Positions 18,927 to 27,722 of a stretch of 64,000 nucleotides of DNA are shown one piece after another. The notes beneath the pieces are model-generated. The model was not told where the DNA came from. It saw only the letters and a program-made list of their open reading frames with translations, and made no database searches. A program made the position numbers and the translations under genes. The stretch is from an uncultured Candidatus Actinomarina sp. (lineage in GTDB: Bacteria; Actinomycetota; Acidimicrobiia; Actinomarinales; Actinomarinaceae), in the NCBI GenBank assembly GCA_902599555.1, contig CACKFQ010000002.1, positions 62,001 through 126,000 on the forward strand, written 5' to 3'. Each line of letters starts with the position of its first letter. Position 1 is the stretch's first letter.

Positions 18927-19630
18927 CTTTTTATAATTTCTATAATTTTTTCTGCGCTACTTCTAAGCATATTGTGACCTTCGTCAGGAATTATCGTTAA
19001 TTGAGAATCAGGGATTATTCTGCTTGAGTCAATACCAACTTTTACAGGCACAACCAAATCTTCTTGTCCATAGATAAGTTCAACTTTTGAAGAGATTTGT
19101 GGAAGTATCTCTGATAAATCATCATTTACTGCCATAACTAATGTATCTTTTAAAACTTTATTAGCATTTTTGTAATCTTCAGAACCATATTTATTTTTTA
19201 ATTCATCAAGCCTGCTGTCGCTAATAATATTTAATTTATTCATAAATTTATATAATTTAAAAACAGAAAAACCATTGTTCGGTTTAATTTTTCTGATAAG
19301 TGGTGATGCAATAATTACTATTTTTCTGTAATTTTGTATTTGTGAGAGGTGGGCTGCTATTCTTCCTCCAAAAGAATGACCAACAATAACATCAACTGAT
19401 TCTGGTATTAATTTAAAAAGGTACTCTGCATAGCTTTTTGGTGAAAAACTTTTTGTAAATGGTACAGACTTACCAAACCCTGGTATATCGATAGTTATAA
19501 AATCAAAATGTGATTCAATCTTGTTGAAATCTTTACCACTTGTACCCCATCCATGTAAAAAACACACTTTTGGATTATCTGAATTTACATTTGCAAATGT
19601 TAAGTCATCTTTCAATATTTTATATGCCAT
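18923..19630 (-). CDS. Alpha/beta hydrolase
   Basis: FLHGWGTSGKDF, GHSFGGRIAA, YGQEDLVVP, PDEGHNML. Confidence 0.85.
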   Translation of the reverse strand: MAYKILKDDLTFANVNSDNPKVCFLHGWGTSGKDFNKIESHFDFITIDIPGFGKSVPFTKSFSPKSYAEYLFKLIPESVDVIVGHSFGGRIAAHLSQIQNYRKIVIIASPLIRKIKPNNGFSVFKLYKFMNKLNIISDSRLDELKNKYGSEDYKNANKVLKDTLVMAVNDDLSEILPQISSKVELIYGQEDLVVPVKVGIDSSRIIPDSQLTIIPDEGHNMLRSSAEKIIEIIKR

Positions 19631-19998
19631 TAGTTAAGTCCAAGCCCTATTGTCTGTATTGATCTGATTTCCATACCCATCAAAAAGAGTAATGCAAATG
19701 ACCAATAAAGATGATAATTCAATTTCATTTCGTTTCTGTAAATGTAAAGAAATGTCAAAATGAAAAGATTAACAATATTATAAAATAAGCTAAATGAGCC
19801 TATTTCATTGTTTTGTGTATAGTAAACAACCACTAAAACTTGCAAGAGTACAGAAGAACAAGAAAGCAAGATTAATTTGTTTGAAATGTTATAAGAAAGT
19901 TCAAATTTAGAAAAATGAATAATTAAAAATATTAACCCAACAAAGCCACAAATAACAAGACTTATATAAGAAGGTAATTCTAGAAAATAAAATTCCAT
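19630..19998 (-). CDS. Small multi-pass membrane protein of unknown function
   Basis: 122 aa, about 4 hydrophobic segments; 1-nt overlap with the hydrolase gene. Confidence 0.6.
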   Translation of the reverse strand: MEFYFLELPSYISLVICGFVGLIFLIIHFSKFELSYNISNKLILLSCSSVLLQVLVVVYYTQNNEIGSFSLFYNIVNLFILTFLYIYRNEMKLNYHLYWSFALLFLMGMEIRSIQTIGLGLN

Positions 19999-20060
19999 AT
20001 TTTTATTTTAGTAGTTACAAAATTGAGTATTAATAATTATTCAGTTACAGTGAACTAGTA

Positions 20061-21323
20061 ATGGTATACATACAGAATGATCAAATACAATCTAATGTTC
20101 CAAGTGCCTGGTACAGCTCCCTAGAAAATTTTATTGTTAAGGGTAAAAATACTGAAATTTGGGATTCTGAAGGTAATCGATTTTTAGATTATGTCGGAGG
20201 ATATGCTGTTCTAAACACTGGCCATCTCCATCCTAGAGTTGTTGATAGAGTCAAAAATCAGCTTGATAATTTTTCACACTCTTGTTTTGCTTTTGCACCA
20301 CACGAAAACGCAGTAAAACTATCCGAAGAACTAAATAATAGGTATCCCATAGATTCTGAAACTAAAACATTTATGGTCAATAGTGGTGCCGAGGCTGTAG
20401 AAAATGCAGTTAAGATTGCAAGATATTATACAAATAAAAAAGCAATTTTATCTTTCAAAGGTGGATTCCATGGAAGAACATACCTTGCCATGGGTTTAAC
20501 GGGAAAGGACAAACCTTATAAAGAAGGCTTCGGACCATTTCCAGAATTTGTAAAGCATGCTGTTTATCCATATAGTTATAGAGATATTTCAGATGAAGAT
20601 GCATTGATGAGTGTCAAAGATGTACTTAACAATCAACTTGATCCTAATGACACAGCAGCAATTGTGATTGAAGTTGAACTTGGGGAGGGTGGGTATATTC
20701 CAGCCTCAAGTAATTTTTTATCACAACTAAGAGATATTTGCGATAAAAATAATATCTTATTAATTTTTGATGAAGTTCAGACAGGCTATGGACGTACTGG
20801 AAATATGTTTGGTGCAGAGACTGTAGGGGTAAAGCCAGACATTGTTACATTAGCAAAAGGAATTGCTGGCGGTTTTCCTCTAGCTGCAGTATTAGGTAAA
20901 TCAGAGATAATGGATTCTATTCATGAGGCTGGTATAGGAAGTACATTTGGAGCCTCGCCTGTGTCTTGTGCTGCAGCATTAGGTGTATTAGATGCATTTG
21001 ATAATGAAGATATTTTAAAAAATGCTAACAAACAAGCAAAAATTATGAATACAGTTTTATCAAACCTAATGAATGATTTTGATTTTATTGGAGATGTAAG
21101 AGGTTACGGACCAATGATTGGTGTTGAAATTGTAATTGATAAAGAGTCTAAAAATCCTGATAAAGAAAAAACTCAACAAATTATCTCAAACTGTAAAGAA
21201 AATGGTTTACTCCTTGTTTCATGTGGTGAGTTTGGAAATGTCATTAGATTTATGGGTCCTTTGACTACACCACTTAAACAGGTAGAAGAAGCACTAGGAA
21301 TATTTAGCGAATCTCTAATTTAG
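20061..21323 (+). CDS. Class III PLP aminotransferase (4-aminobutyrate/acetylornithine/diamine type)
   Basis: MVNSGAEAVENAVKIAR, FKGGFHGRTYLAM, FDEVQTGYGRTGNMFG, TLAKGIAGGFPLAAVLG. Confidence 0.9.
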   Translation: MVYIQNDQIQSNVPSAWYSSLENFIVKGKNTEIWDSEGNRFLDYVGGYAVLNTGHLHPRVVDRVKNQLDNFSHSCFAFAPHENAVKLSEELNNRYPIDSETKTFMVNSGAEAVENAVKIARYYTNKKAILSFKGGFHGRTYLAMGLTGKDKPYKEGFGPFPEFVKHAVYPYSYRDISDEDALMSVKDVLNNQLDPNDTAAIVIEVELGEGGYIPASSNFLSQLRDICDKNNILLIFDEVQTGYGRTGNMFGAETVGVKPDIVTLAKGIAGGFPLAAVLGKSEIMDSIHEAGIGSTFGASPVSCAAALGVLDAFDNEDILKNANKQAKIMNTVLSNLMNDFDFIGDVRGYGPMIGVEIVIDKESKNPDKEKTQQIISNCKENGLLLVSCGEFGNVIRFMGPLTTPLKQVEEALGIFSESLI

Positions 21324-22393
21324 TCTGATTCAACATGAGTGAGCTCATGAAGCTGATTTAAGACATCTCCATCTTTTACTGGTTTGAATGGTGCTTTCAT
21401 TAGCCAAGCAGATACTAAATCTAAAGATTCTAAATCATTTTTTTCTTTAAAAAACTTCATATATCTAACGGCGTCGATAGTAACTCCTGCACTATTTGGT
21501 GAATCCCATACTTCTAATTGAACTTCTAAATTAAGAGGAGCACCTCCAAATCCTTTACCTTCAAGTCTAATGAATGCTTTCTTTCTATCTTCTAGCCACT
21601 TTACATAATCAGATGGGCCAATTCTTACATTTTCAGATGAAATTCCTTTACCTTTATTAGCTACAGAAGTAACTGAAGAAGTTTTACTTGTTCTTTTAGT
21701 TTCTAAACGATCTTCTTCAAGCATATTTAGAAAGTCCATATTTCCACCAACGTTTAATTGATAAGTATTTTCAAGATTTACACCTCTGTCAGAAAATAAT
21801 TGAGCTAAAACCCTATGAACAATTGTTGCGCCAACTTGACTCTTAATATCATCGCCAATCAAAGGGACTCCAGCATCTTTAAACTTTTGATACCATTCTT
21901 TATCTCTAGCTATGAAAACTGGTATACAGTTAATAAAACCAATACCTGTGTTAATAGCAGATTGGGCATAGAACTTAACAGCCTCGTCAGATCCTACTGG
22001 TAGAAGATTAATTAGTATCTCAGCTCCTGAATCTCTTAGTGAATCTTCAAAATTTTCAGAATCTGGTGAAGTTGTAATAATATCTTTAACAAATTTACCT
22101 ACTCCATCATTTACAACACCTGGCTGAACTATAACACCAGTTTCTGGAACATCAGAAAATTTAATTGTGTTATTTGGTTCAGCAAAAATTGCTTCACTGA
22201 GATCTTTACCAACTTTTGTAGTATTAATATCATATGCTGCAACTACTTCAATGTTGGAGACCGTGTATCCGCCAATGACATCGGAGATTAAACCATCTTC
22301 ATTTTCCGAATTACTATAATGTGCAATTCCTTGAACAAATGAACTAGCACAGTTACCAACGCCCAATATTGCAACTTTTATATTATTTTCCAT
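21320..22393 (-). CDS. ino1: Inositol-3-phosphate synthase (actinobacterial type)
   Basis: AILGVGNCASSFVQGI, PVFIARDKEW, GDDIKSQVGATIVHR, LNVGGNMDFLNM. Confidence 0.93.
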   Translation of the reverse strand: MENNIKVAILGVGNCASSFVQGIAHYSNSENEDGLISDVIGGYTVSNIEVVAAYDINTTKVGKDLSEAIFAEPNNTIKFSDVPETGVIVQPGVVNDGVGKFVKDIITTSPDSENFEDSLRDSGAEILINLLPVGSDEAVKFYAQSAINTGIGFINCIPVFIARDKEWYQKFKDAGVPLIGDDIKSQVGATIVHRVLAQLFSDRGVNLENTYQLNVGGNMDFLNMLEEDRLETKRTSKTSSVTSVANKGKGISSENVRIGPSDYVKWLEDRKKAFIRLEGKGFGGAPLNLEVQLEVWDSPNSAGVTIDAVRYMKFFKEKNDLESLDLVSAWLMKAPFKPVKDGDVLNQLHELTHVESD

Positions 22394-22434
22394 TTTTTTA
22401 CTTTAGCAACAGTGAGATTTATATTTTTACAGGA

Positions 22435-22548
22435 TTAATTAAAGAGATAATTAAACCAACTAAAAGAGTTGTAAAGCATTCCAATAACAAAATACATTAC
22501 AAAAGTGATAATTCCTATAATTTGTAATATTTTTATAAACTTAGTCAC
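22435..22548 (-). CDS. Possible 37-aa single-pass membrane microprotein (GTG start)
   Basis: Reads VTKFIKILQIIGIITFVMYFVIGMLYNSFSWFNYLFN*; hydrophobic helix with a positive N-terminus in a 201-bp intergenic gap; not in the ORF track. Confidence 0.3.
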   Translation of the reverse strand: MTKFIKILQIIGIITFVMYFVIGMLYNSFSWFNYLFN

Positions 22549-22594
22549 TATTACATTTTACAAATATTCAAAATAATATAGATATAATTTATGT

Positions 22595-23566
22595 ATGATT
22601 AAAAATTTATCTCCATCAAGAGCATCTCAATTTAAAACATGTCCAAAGCAATTTAAATTTGCAAATGTAGATAAATTAAAAGAGCCAACAAATGAAGTGC
22701 AGGCTAAAGGAACAACCGTCCATCAAGCTCTTGAAGACTTATTTGACCTACCTAAAGAAGACAGGAATATTGAAAAACTCCATAATTTATTTCGTGAAGC
22801 ATGGACGAAAGTAAGAGGAACAGATGAACATCATAATCTTTTTTCTTCTGTTGAAGAAGAGAGAGAATGGGGTGTTGATGGACTAAAGCTGCTTAATAAC
22901 TATATGACAATTGAGGATCCTACGAGTTTTGATCCATTAGAGAGAGAGCGTTGGGTCAAAGGAAGTATAGAAGATTTAAATTTAAGAGGAATTCTTGACA
23001 GAATGGATAGAAATGAAAAAGGTGAACTAATAATTGTTGACTATAAAAGTGGTAAAGCTCCAATGGCTAAATATAAAGAGCCAAGATTTTTTGCACTTAA
23101 ATTATACGCTTTATTGATAAAGGAAGAACTTGGAGAAATGCCTGCAGAATTGAAATTAATATATCTTAAAAACTCAACTATTCATACATTAAAAATTAAA
23201 GAAGAAGATTTAATAGAATCAAAAAAAGAAATTCTTGAAATATGGGAAAATATCAAAAAAGCTTACGAAAATGATGATTTTCCACCAATTAAAAATACAC
23301 TTTGTGATTGGTGTTACTATAAACCGATTTGTCCAGTATTTAATGACAACCCACCTGATACGGAAGAACTAAGGGTTATAAATGAATCAATTTCAGAATT
23401 AGAAGAAGAACTTGAGGTATTAGATATGTTTAAAAACGAAAATGAAGTACCAAAAGAAAGTCCAATTGGAAGTAAAGACAAAGAGCAGATTAAAAATCAG
23501 ATATCAAAATTAGAGGATCAAAAAAATAATATCCAAACGGAAATAGAAAAACTTTTACGGAAATAA
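22595..23566 (+). CDS. PD-(D/E)XK nuclease, RecB/Cas4-like, with C-terminal coiled coil
   Basis: LSPSRASQFKTCPKQFKF, GTTVHQALE, GILDRMDRN..GELIIVDYKSGK, Fe-S type CDWCYYKPICP. Confidence 0.88.
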   Translation: MIKNLSPSRASQFKTCPKQFKFANVDKLKEPTNEVQAKGTTVHQALEDLFDLPKEDRNIEKLHNLFREAWTKVRGTDEHHNLFSSVEEEREWGVDGLKLLNNYMTIEDPTSFDPLERERWVKGSIEDLNLRGILDRMDRNEKGELIIVDYKSGKAPMAKYKEPRFFALKLYALLIKEELGEMPAELKLIYLKNSTIHTLKIKEEDLIESKKEILEIWENIKKAYENDDFPPIKNTLCDWCYYKPICPVFNDNPPDTEELRVINESISELEEELEVLDMFKNENEVPKESPIGSKDKEQIKNQISKLEDQKNNIQTEIEKLLRK

Positions 23567-24820
23567 GCCTCTAGTTAGCTTTGCTGCGGCAACTCTCTTT
23601 ATTCCTTTTATGAGTGCAGCAGTTCTTAAATCACAATTTTGTTTCTGAGAGATAGTCCAAACTTCTTCAAAAGAAGTAATCATTACATCAATTAATTTCT
23701 CATGTAGCTCAGTTTCTTTCCATAAATAATTTTGTGTGTTTTGTACCCATTCGAAGTAACTTGCAGTTATACCACCGGCATTTGCTAGGATATCTGGAAT
23801 TATCATTACGCCATTATCCCTTAAGATTTTATCGGCATTTAAAGTTGTTGGTGAATTAGCACCTTCAATTATTACGTTTGCTTTAATTTTTTCAGCATTA
23901 CTTGAAGTAATAACTCCTCCTACAGCTGCAGGTATCAAAACATCACAATCAACTTCAAGAATTTCCCCATCATATTCTTCTCCACCTGAAAAGCCACTGA
24001 CTGAAGAATTTTTAGCGATATGTTTAAAAAGTTCAGGGATGTTAAGACCATCTTTGTTCATCACTGCACCGCCCAAATCATTTACAGCAACTACTTTTGC
24101 ACCTCTTTCATATGAATCTAGAGCTGCATACCTTCCAACATTACCAAACCCTTGAATTGCAACTCTTGAATCTTTATAGCTTTTACCTAATTTTTCCATA
24201 GCAGCTTGACCAACAGCTACTGCACCCCTACCAGTCGATTCCCTTCTAGTTATTGATCCACCAAGAGAAACAGGTTTTCCAGTGACTATCCCAGGCTGAG
24301 GTGAACCAACAAAGTTACTGTATGTGTCCATAATCCATGCCATTGTTTGCTCATCTGTACCTAGGTCAGGAGCAGGTATGTCTTTATCAACACCAATAAT
24401 TGGTAATAATTCGGCTGTATACCTCCTGGTAACTCGTTGCTTTTCGGCTCGAGTGAGAGGATTGGGATCTATCGCTACTCCACCTTTTGCTCCACCATAA
24501 GGTAATCCTACAATTGCAGACTTCCAAGACATAAGGATAGCTAAAGCTGTAACTTCACCTAAATTTACATTTGGCGCGTACCGAATACCACCTTTAGTAG
24601 GGCCCATTGATAAAACATGTTGAACTCTGTAACCAATTACTGTCTCGACTTCATCGTATTCATCTCTTCTAAATGGAAAAGTTACTACAAGAGATCTTTG
24701 AGGTAATTTAAGCCTTTCTCGTATATTTGAATCAAGATTGATTAAATCAGAAACTTCATCATACTGCCTGATGACTTCTTTATACATATGTGAGTCAAAG
24801 AGATTATTTTCAACTATCAC
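23555..24820 (-). CDS. gdhA: Glutamate dehydrogenase
   Basis: GPTKGGIRYAPNV, GLPYGGAKGGVAIDP, PAPDLGTDEQTMAWIMDTY, VAIQGFGNVG, ANAGGITASYFEW. Confidence 0.95.
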   Translation of the reverse strand: MIVENNLFDSHMYKEVIRQYDEVSDLINLDSNIRERLKLPQRSLVVTFPFRRDEYDEVETVIGYRVQHVLSMGPTKGGIRYAPNVNLGEVTALAILMSWKSAIVGLPYGGAKGGVAIDPNPLTRAEKQRVTRRYTAELLPIIGVDKDIPAPDLGTDEQTMAWIMDTYSNFVGSPQPGIVTGKPVSLGGSITRRESTGRGAVAVGQAAMEKLGKSYKDSRVAIQGFGNVGRYAALDSYERGAKVVAVNDLGGAVMNKDGLNIPELFKHIAKNSSVSGFSGGEEYDGEILEVDCDVLIPAAVGGVITSSNAEKIKANVIIEGANSPTTLNADKILRDNGVMIIPDILANAGGITASYFEWVQNTQNYLWKETELHEKLIDVMITSFEEVWTISQKQNCDLRTAALIKGIKRVAAAKLTRGLFP

Positions 24821-24901
24821 TAGCTCATCATATATATGTTTTTGTTAGAAAGATTGTTATTTTATTTTTTTTGTCACACTGAATTTCTAAATTTATAAAT
24901 T

Positions 24902-25018
24902 ATGAAAGAAAAAGAAATACTTAAATTACTTGAAAGATCTGGGATAAAAGCAAATTTTATTTGTTTAGACCATAATGACCGATGTGATTGTCATAGAATA
25001 TATGATGAAGCAGCATAA
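24902..25018 (+). CDS. Small ORF, 38 aa, Cys-rich C-terminus, unknown
   Basis: MKEKEILKLLERSGIKANFICLDHNDRCDCHRIYDEAA*; 15 nt before the next ORF, same strand; below the ORF-track length cutoff. Confidence 0.4.
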   Translation: MKEKEILKLLERSGIKANFICLDHNDRCDCHRIYDEAA

Positions 25019-25033
25019 GTTATAGGAGAATAA

Positions 25034-25555
25034 ATGAAAGATTTGATCTGGGATATCGCTAAAAGTGGTGAAGAAACTTTAGAAAATACCGAATTGCAAT
25101 CAATTGAAGAGCCAAAAGAATTGTTTATTGCTAGAGGAGTTTCGCTAGAAGCAAAAGATAGTACTTATAAAATAAATAAATTTGTTGATAATAAAATTGC
25201 TCTCGATGTTCAGGAAAAAGGTGCAATAAAAATATCTGATACTGTATTTAATTACTCAAAAAGTTATAAATCAAAAACAATAGATTTAAAAAGATTAATT
25301 GATTGGGCTACTAGCAAAAAACTCTCCGAAGATGATATTGAAAATTTGGTAGCGCTTTGTGGAAATACTTTTGTTCCTAAATTAAGGGGCTTAGATGCGG
25401 TTGCAGAAAAAAAAGGTATGGATAAACAATTAGCAAGAGATACTTTTATAGAAAAAGTATGGGATGAAGAGCCTAAATTACAAGTTATTAAAACAAGCAA
25501 TGATACTGCTCCTGTATGGGCAAAAGGTTTAAAAGAAATGGAGAGAAGAAAATGA
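25034..25555 (+). CDS. Hypothetical protein, 173 aa
   Basis: ORF preceded by TATAGGAGAA; overlaps the following start (ATGA); no family recognised. Confidence 0.7.
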   Translation: MKDLIWDIAKSGEETLENTELQSIEEPKELFIARGVSLEAKDSTYKINKFVDNKIALDVQEKGAIKISDTVFNYSKSYKSKTIDLKRLIDWATSKKLSEDDIENLVALCGNTFVPKLRGLDAVAEKKGMDKQLARDTFIEKVWDEEPKLQVIKTSNDTAPVWAKGLKEMERRK

Positions 25556-25980
25556 AACAATTGTATGAACTATCTAGAAAATTTCCAAAAGATTGGATTA
25601 AAAAGGCACCTAAGGGTAAATTCGGAAATTATGTGCCACACCCCGTAATTACACAACGTCTTTTAGAAGTTTGTGGTCCTTTTGATTGGGAAGTTGTTGA
25701 GTTAATTAGACAAGAAACTACAGGATCTGTTGTTGGTTGCTTTGGAAAATTAACCGTCGAAATTGATGGTAAATTAGTCACAGTAACATCTATCGGCGAT
25801 GTAGAGCATGATCAAAAAAATGATGGCAGTAATGCAAAACATGCAGAATCAGATTCATTTAAAAGATGTGCAATGAAGCTTGGGCTTGGATTACATTTGT
25901 GGGCTGGAGAAGAATATTATCTTGATAAACAACTTGATAAAAAGGAAATAGGAAAAAAAACTAAACTTCAGTCTGCTTGA
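25552..25980 (+). CDS. Rad52/ERF-like single-strand annealing protein
   Basis: GNYVPHPVITQRLLEVCGPFDWEV..., SDSFKRCAMKLGLGLHLWAGEEYYL resembles the Rad52/ERF (A)DALKRA..FGLGLYLW signature; ATG at 25552 is a better start than 25516. Confidence 0.75.
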   Translation: MKQLYELSRKFPKDWIKKAPKGKFGNYVPHPVITQRLLEVCGPFDWEVVELIRQETTGSVVGCFGKLTVEIDGKLVTVTSIGDVEHDQKNDGSNAKHAESDSFKRCAMKLGLGLHLWAGEEYYLDKQLDKKEIGKKTKLQSA

Positions 25981-26432
25981 TCAATTAATTGACCATTTCT
26001 AGCAGTTAATACAAAAGTTGCTGGACCATCATTGATTAAACCTACATCCATCATGGCTCCAAAGCTACCTGTTTTTACAGTTACGTACTTAGAAAATTCT
26101 TCAACAATTTTTAAAATCATCTCTTCAGCTATTTCTGGAGATTTTGCATTTACAAAGGAAGGCCTGTTTCCTTTTAGTAATTTACCAGCTAATGTGAATT
26201 GACTAACAATTAGCATCTCTCCTGATACATCTATTATTGATTTATTCATTTTTAAATTTTCGTCAGAAAAAATTCTGAAATTTAAAATTTTATTTATCAG
26301 TATTTCACTTTCAACTTCAGAATCTGATTCTTCAATCCCCCATAAAAGTAAATAACCATTATCAATTTCTGAAATAAGATTTGAATCAACTTTGACATAA
26401 GCACTTTTAACTCTCTGCAAAACAACTTTCAT
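25968..26432 (-). CDS. dtd: D-aminoacyl-tRNA deacylase
   Basis: MKVVLQRVKSAYVKVD, LIVSQFTLAGKLLKGNRPSF, GSFGAMMDVGLINDGPATFVL. Confidence 0.95.
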   Translation of the reverse strand: MKVVLQRVKSAYVKVDSNLISEIDNGYLLLWGIEESDSEVESEILINKILNFRIFSDENLKMNKSIIDVSGEMLIVSQFTLAGKLLKGNRPSFVNAKSPEIAEEMILKIVEEFSKYVTVKTGSFGAMMDVGLINDGPATFVLTARNGQLIDQAD

Positions 26433-26449
26433 AAACTATAATTTAACAG

Positions 26450-26860
26450 ATGAGGTTAGACAATAAAACAATTCAAATGGCATCTGGCCCAAATTATGCA
26501 GCGCTAACAACTCTGTTTAAAGATGGTGTTCCTCAAACACATGTGATGTGGGTTGATACAGATGGTGAAAATATCTTGATTAATACAGAGATACATAGAT
26601 TCAAATACAAAAATGTTTTAAAAGATCCCAGAGTCACAGTTATGATTTGGAAGCATGATAACCCATTTAAATTTGTTGAAATAAGAGGTGAAGTAATCGG
26701 AGAAATCACTGGACAGGATGCAAGAGAAAATATTGATAAATTATCACAAAAATATTGGGAAAAACCTTATCCATTCCCCATACAAACTGAAAGAATTGTG
26801 CTGGTAATAAAGCCAAACAAGGAAGTAATGTTTAATCTAAAAGACGAGGATTTCGAATAA
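26450..26860 (+). CDS. PPOX-class F420-dependent oxidoreductase
   Basis: AALTTLFKDGVPQTHVMWVDTDGENILINTE..RFKYKNVLKDPRVTVMI. Confidence 0.85.
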   Translation: MRLDNKTIQMASGPNYAALTTLFKDGVPQTHVMWVDTDGENILINTEIHRFKYKNVLKDPRVTVMIWKHDNPFKFVEIRGEVIGEITGQDARENIDKLSQKYWEKPYPFPIQTERIVLVIKPNKEVMFNLKDEDFE

Positions 26861-26861
26861 T

Positions 26862-27722
26862 TTAGTCTTTTTTGTATTCATAGAAGCCTTTACCAGTTTT
26901 TACTCCTAAATCACCGTTCATAACTTTTTCTTTAAGAAACTTTTTTGGTTCATCTTTTGGATCACCAGATTCTTCAAATTTTTTTAATTTAGCATAATAA
27001 TGGATATCTAATCCTGAATAATCAGAAAGTTCAAATGGGCCTAAAGGATGATTTAGACCTTTTTTAATAGCAAGATCGATATCTTCAAAATCTGCAATTC
27101 CTTCATCATAAAGTTCATAAGCTTCATCTACTAAGGCTGCAAGCATTCTGTTTACAATAAACCCAGGGGTTTCCTTTTTAAGTACAACCACTGATCTACC
27201 CATATTTTCACTAACAGTTATGGTACGTTCTAAAACTTCTTTTGATACGTTGGATGGATATGAAATTTCAATTAAATCCATTCTTATTGGTGGATAGAAA
27301 AAATGCATGTTTATAAACCTTTCGGGATGGTCGCAATGTTTTGAGATTTCAGAAGCTTGAATAAAAGAACTATTAGTTGCCATTACAACCTCTTGATTCA
27401 TAGATTTAGAAATTTGTTTAAAAATTTCAAGCTTTACATCAAATCTTTCAACTACAGCTTCTATCACAAATGTTTTTCCCTCTATAACGTCTTCAAGTGA
27501 ATAATTGAGATCTAGGTTTTCTTTGTAAGAAACTAATTTATCTTCGGAGTATATTTTTTTGTCTATTAAGTTTTTAATATTTTCTTCAACAAATTTATAT
27601 CTATATTCTAAATTTTCTTTATTTTCGTCATAAATATTTGTTTTGTAACCAGCCATAGCAGCTAAAGCTGCAATTTGGCTTCCCATTTGTCCCCCACCAA
27701 TTACCGCAATTTTTTCATTCAT
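26862..27722 (-). CDS. 3-hydroxyacyl-CoA (3-hydroxybutyryl-CoA) dehydrogenase
   Basis: AVIGGGQMGSQIAALAAMAGY, MHFFYPPIRMDLIEI, GFIVNRMLAALVDEA, GLNHPLGPFELSDYSGLD. Confidence 0.93.
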   Translation of the reverse strand: MNEKIAVIGGGQMGSQIAALAAMAGYKTNIYDENKENLEYRYKFVEENIKNLIDKKIYSEDKLVSYKENLDLNYSLEDVIEGKTFVIEAVVERFDVKLEIFKQISKSMNQEVVMATNSSFIQASEISKHCDHPERFINMHFFYPPIRMDLIEISYPSNVSKEVLERTITVSENMGRSVVVLKKETPGFIVNRMLAALVDEAYELYDEGIADFEDIDLAIKKGLNHPLGPFELSDYSGLDIHYYAKLKKFEESGDPKDEPKKFLKEKVMNGDLGVKTGKGFYEYKKD

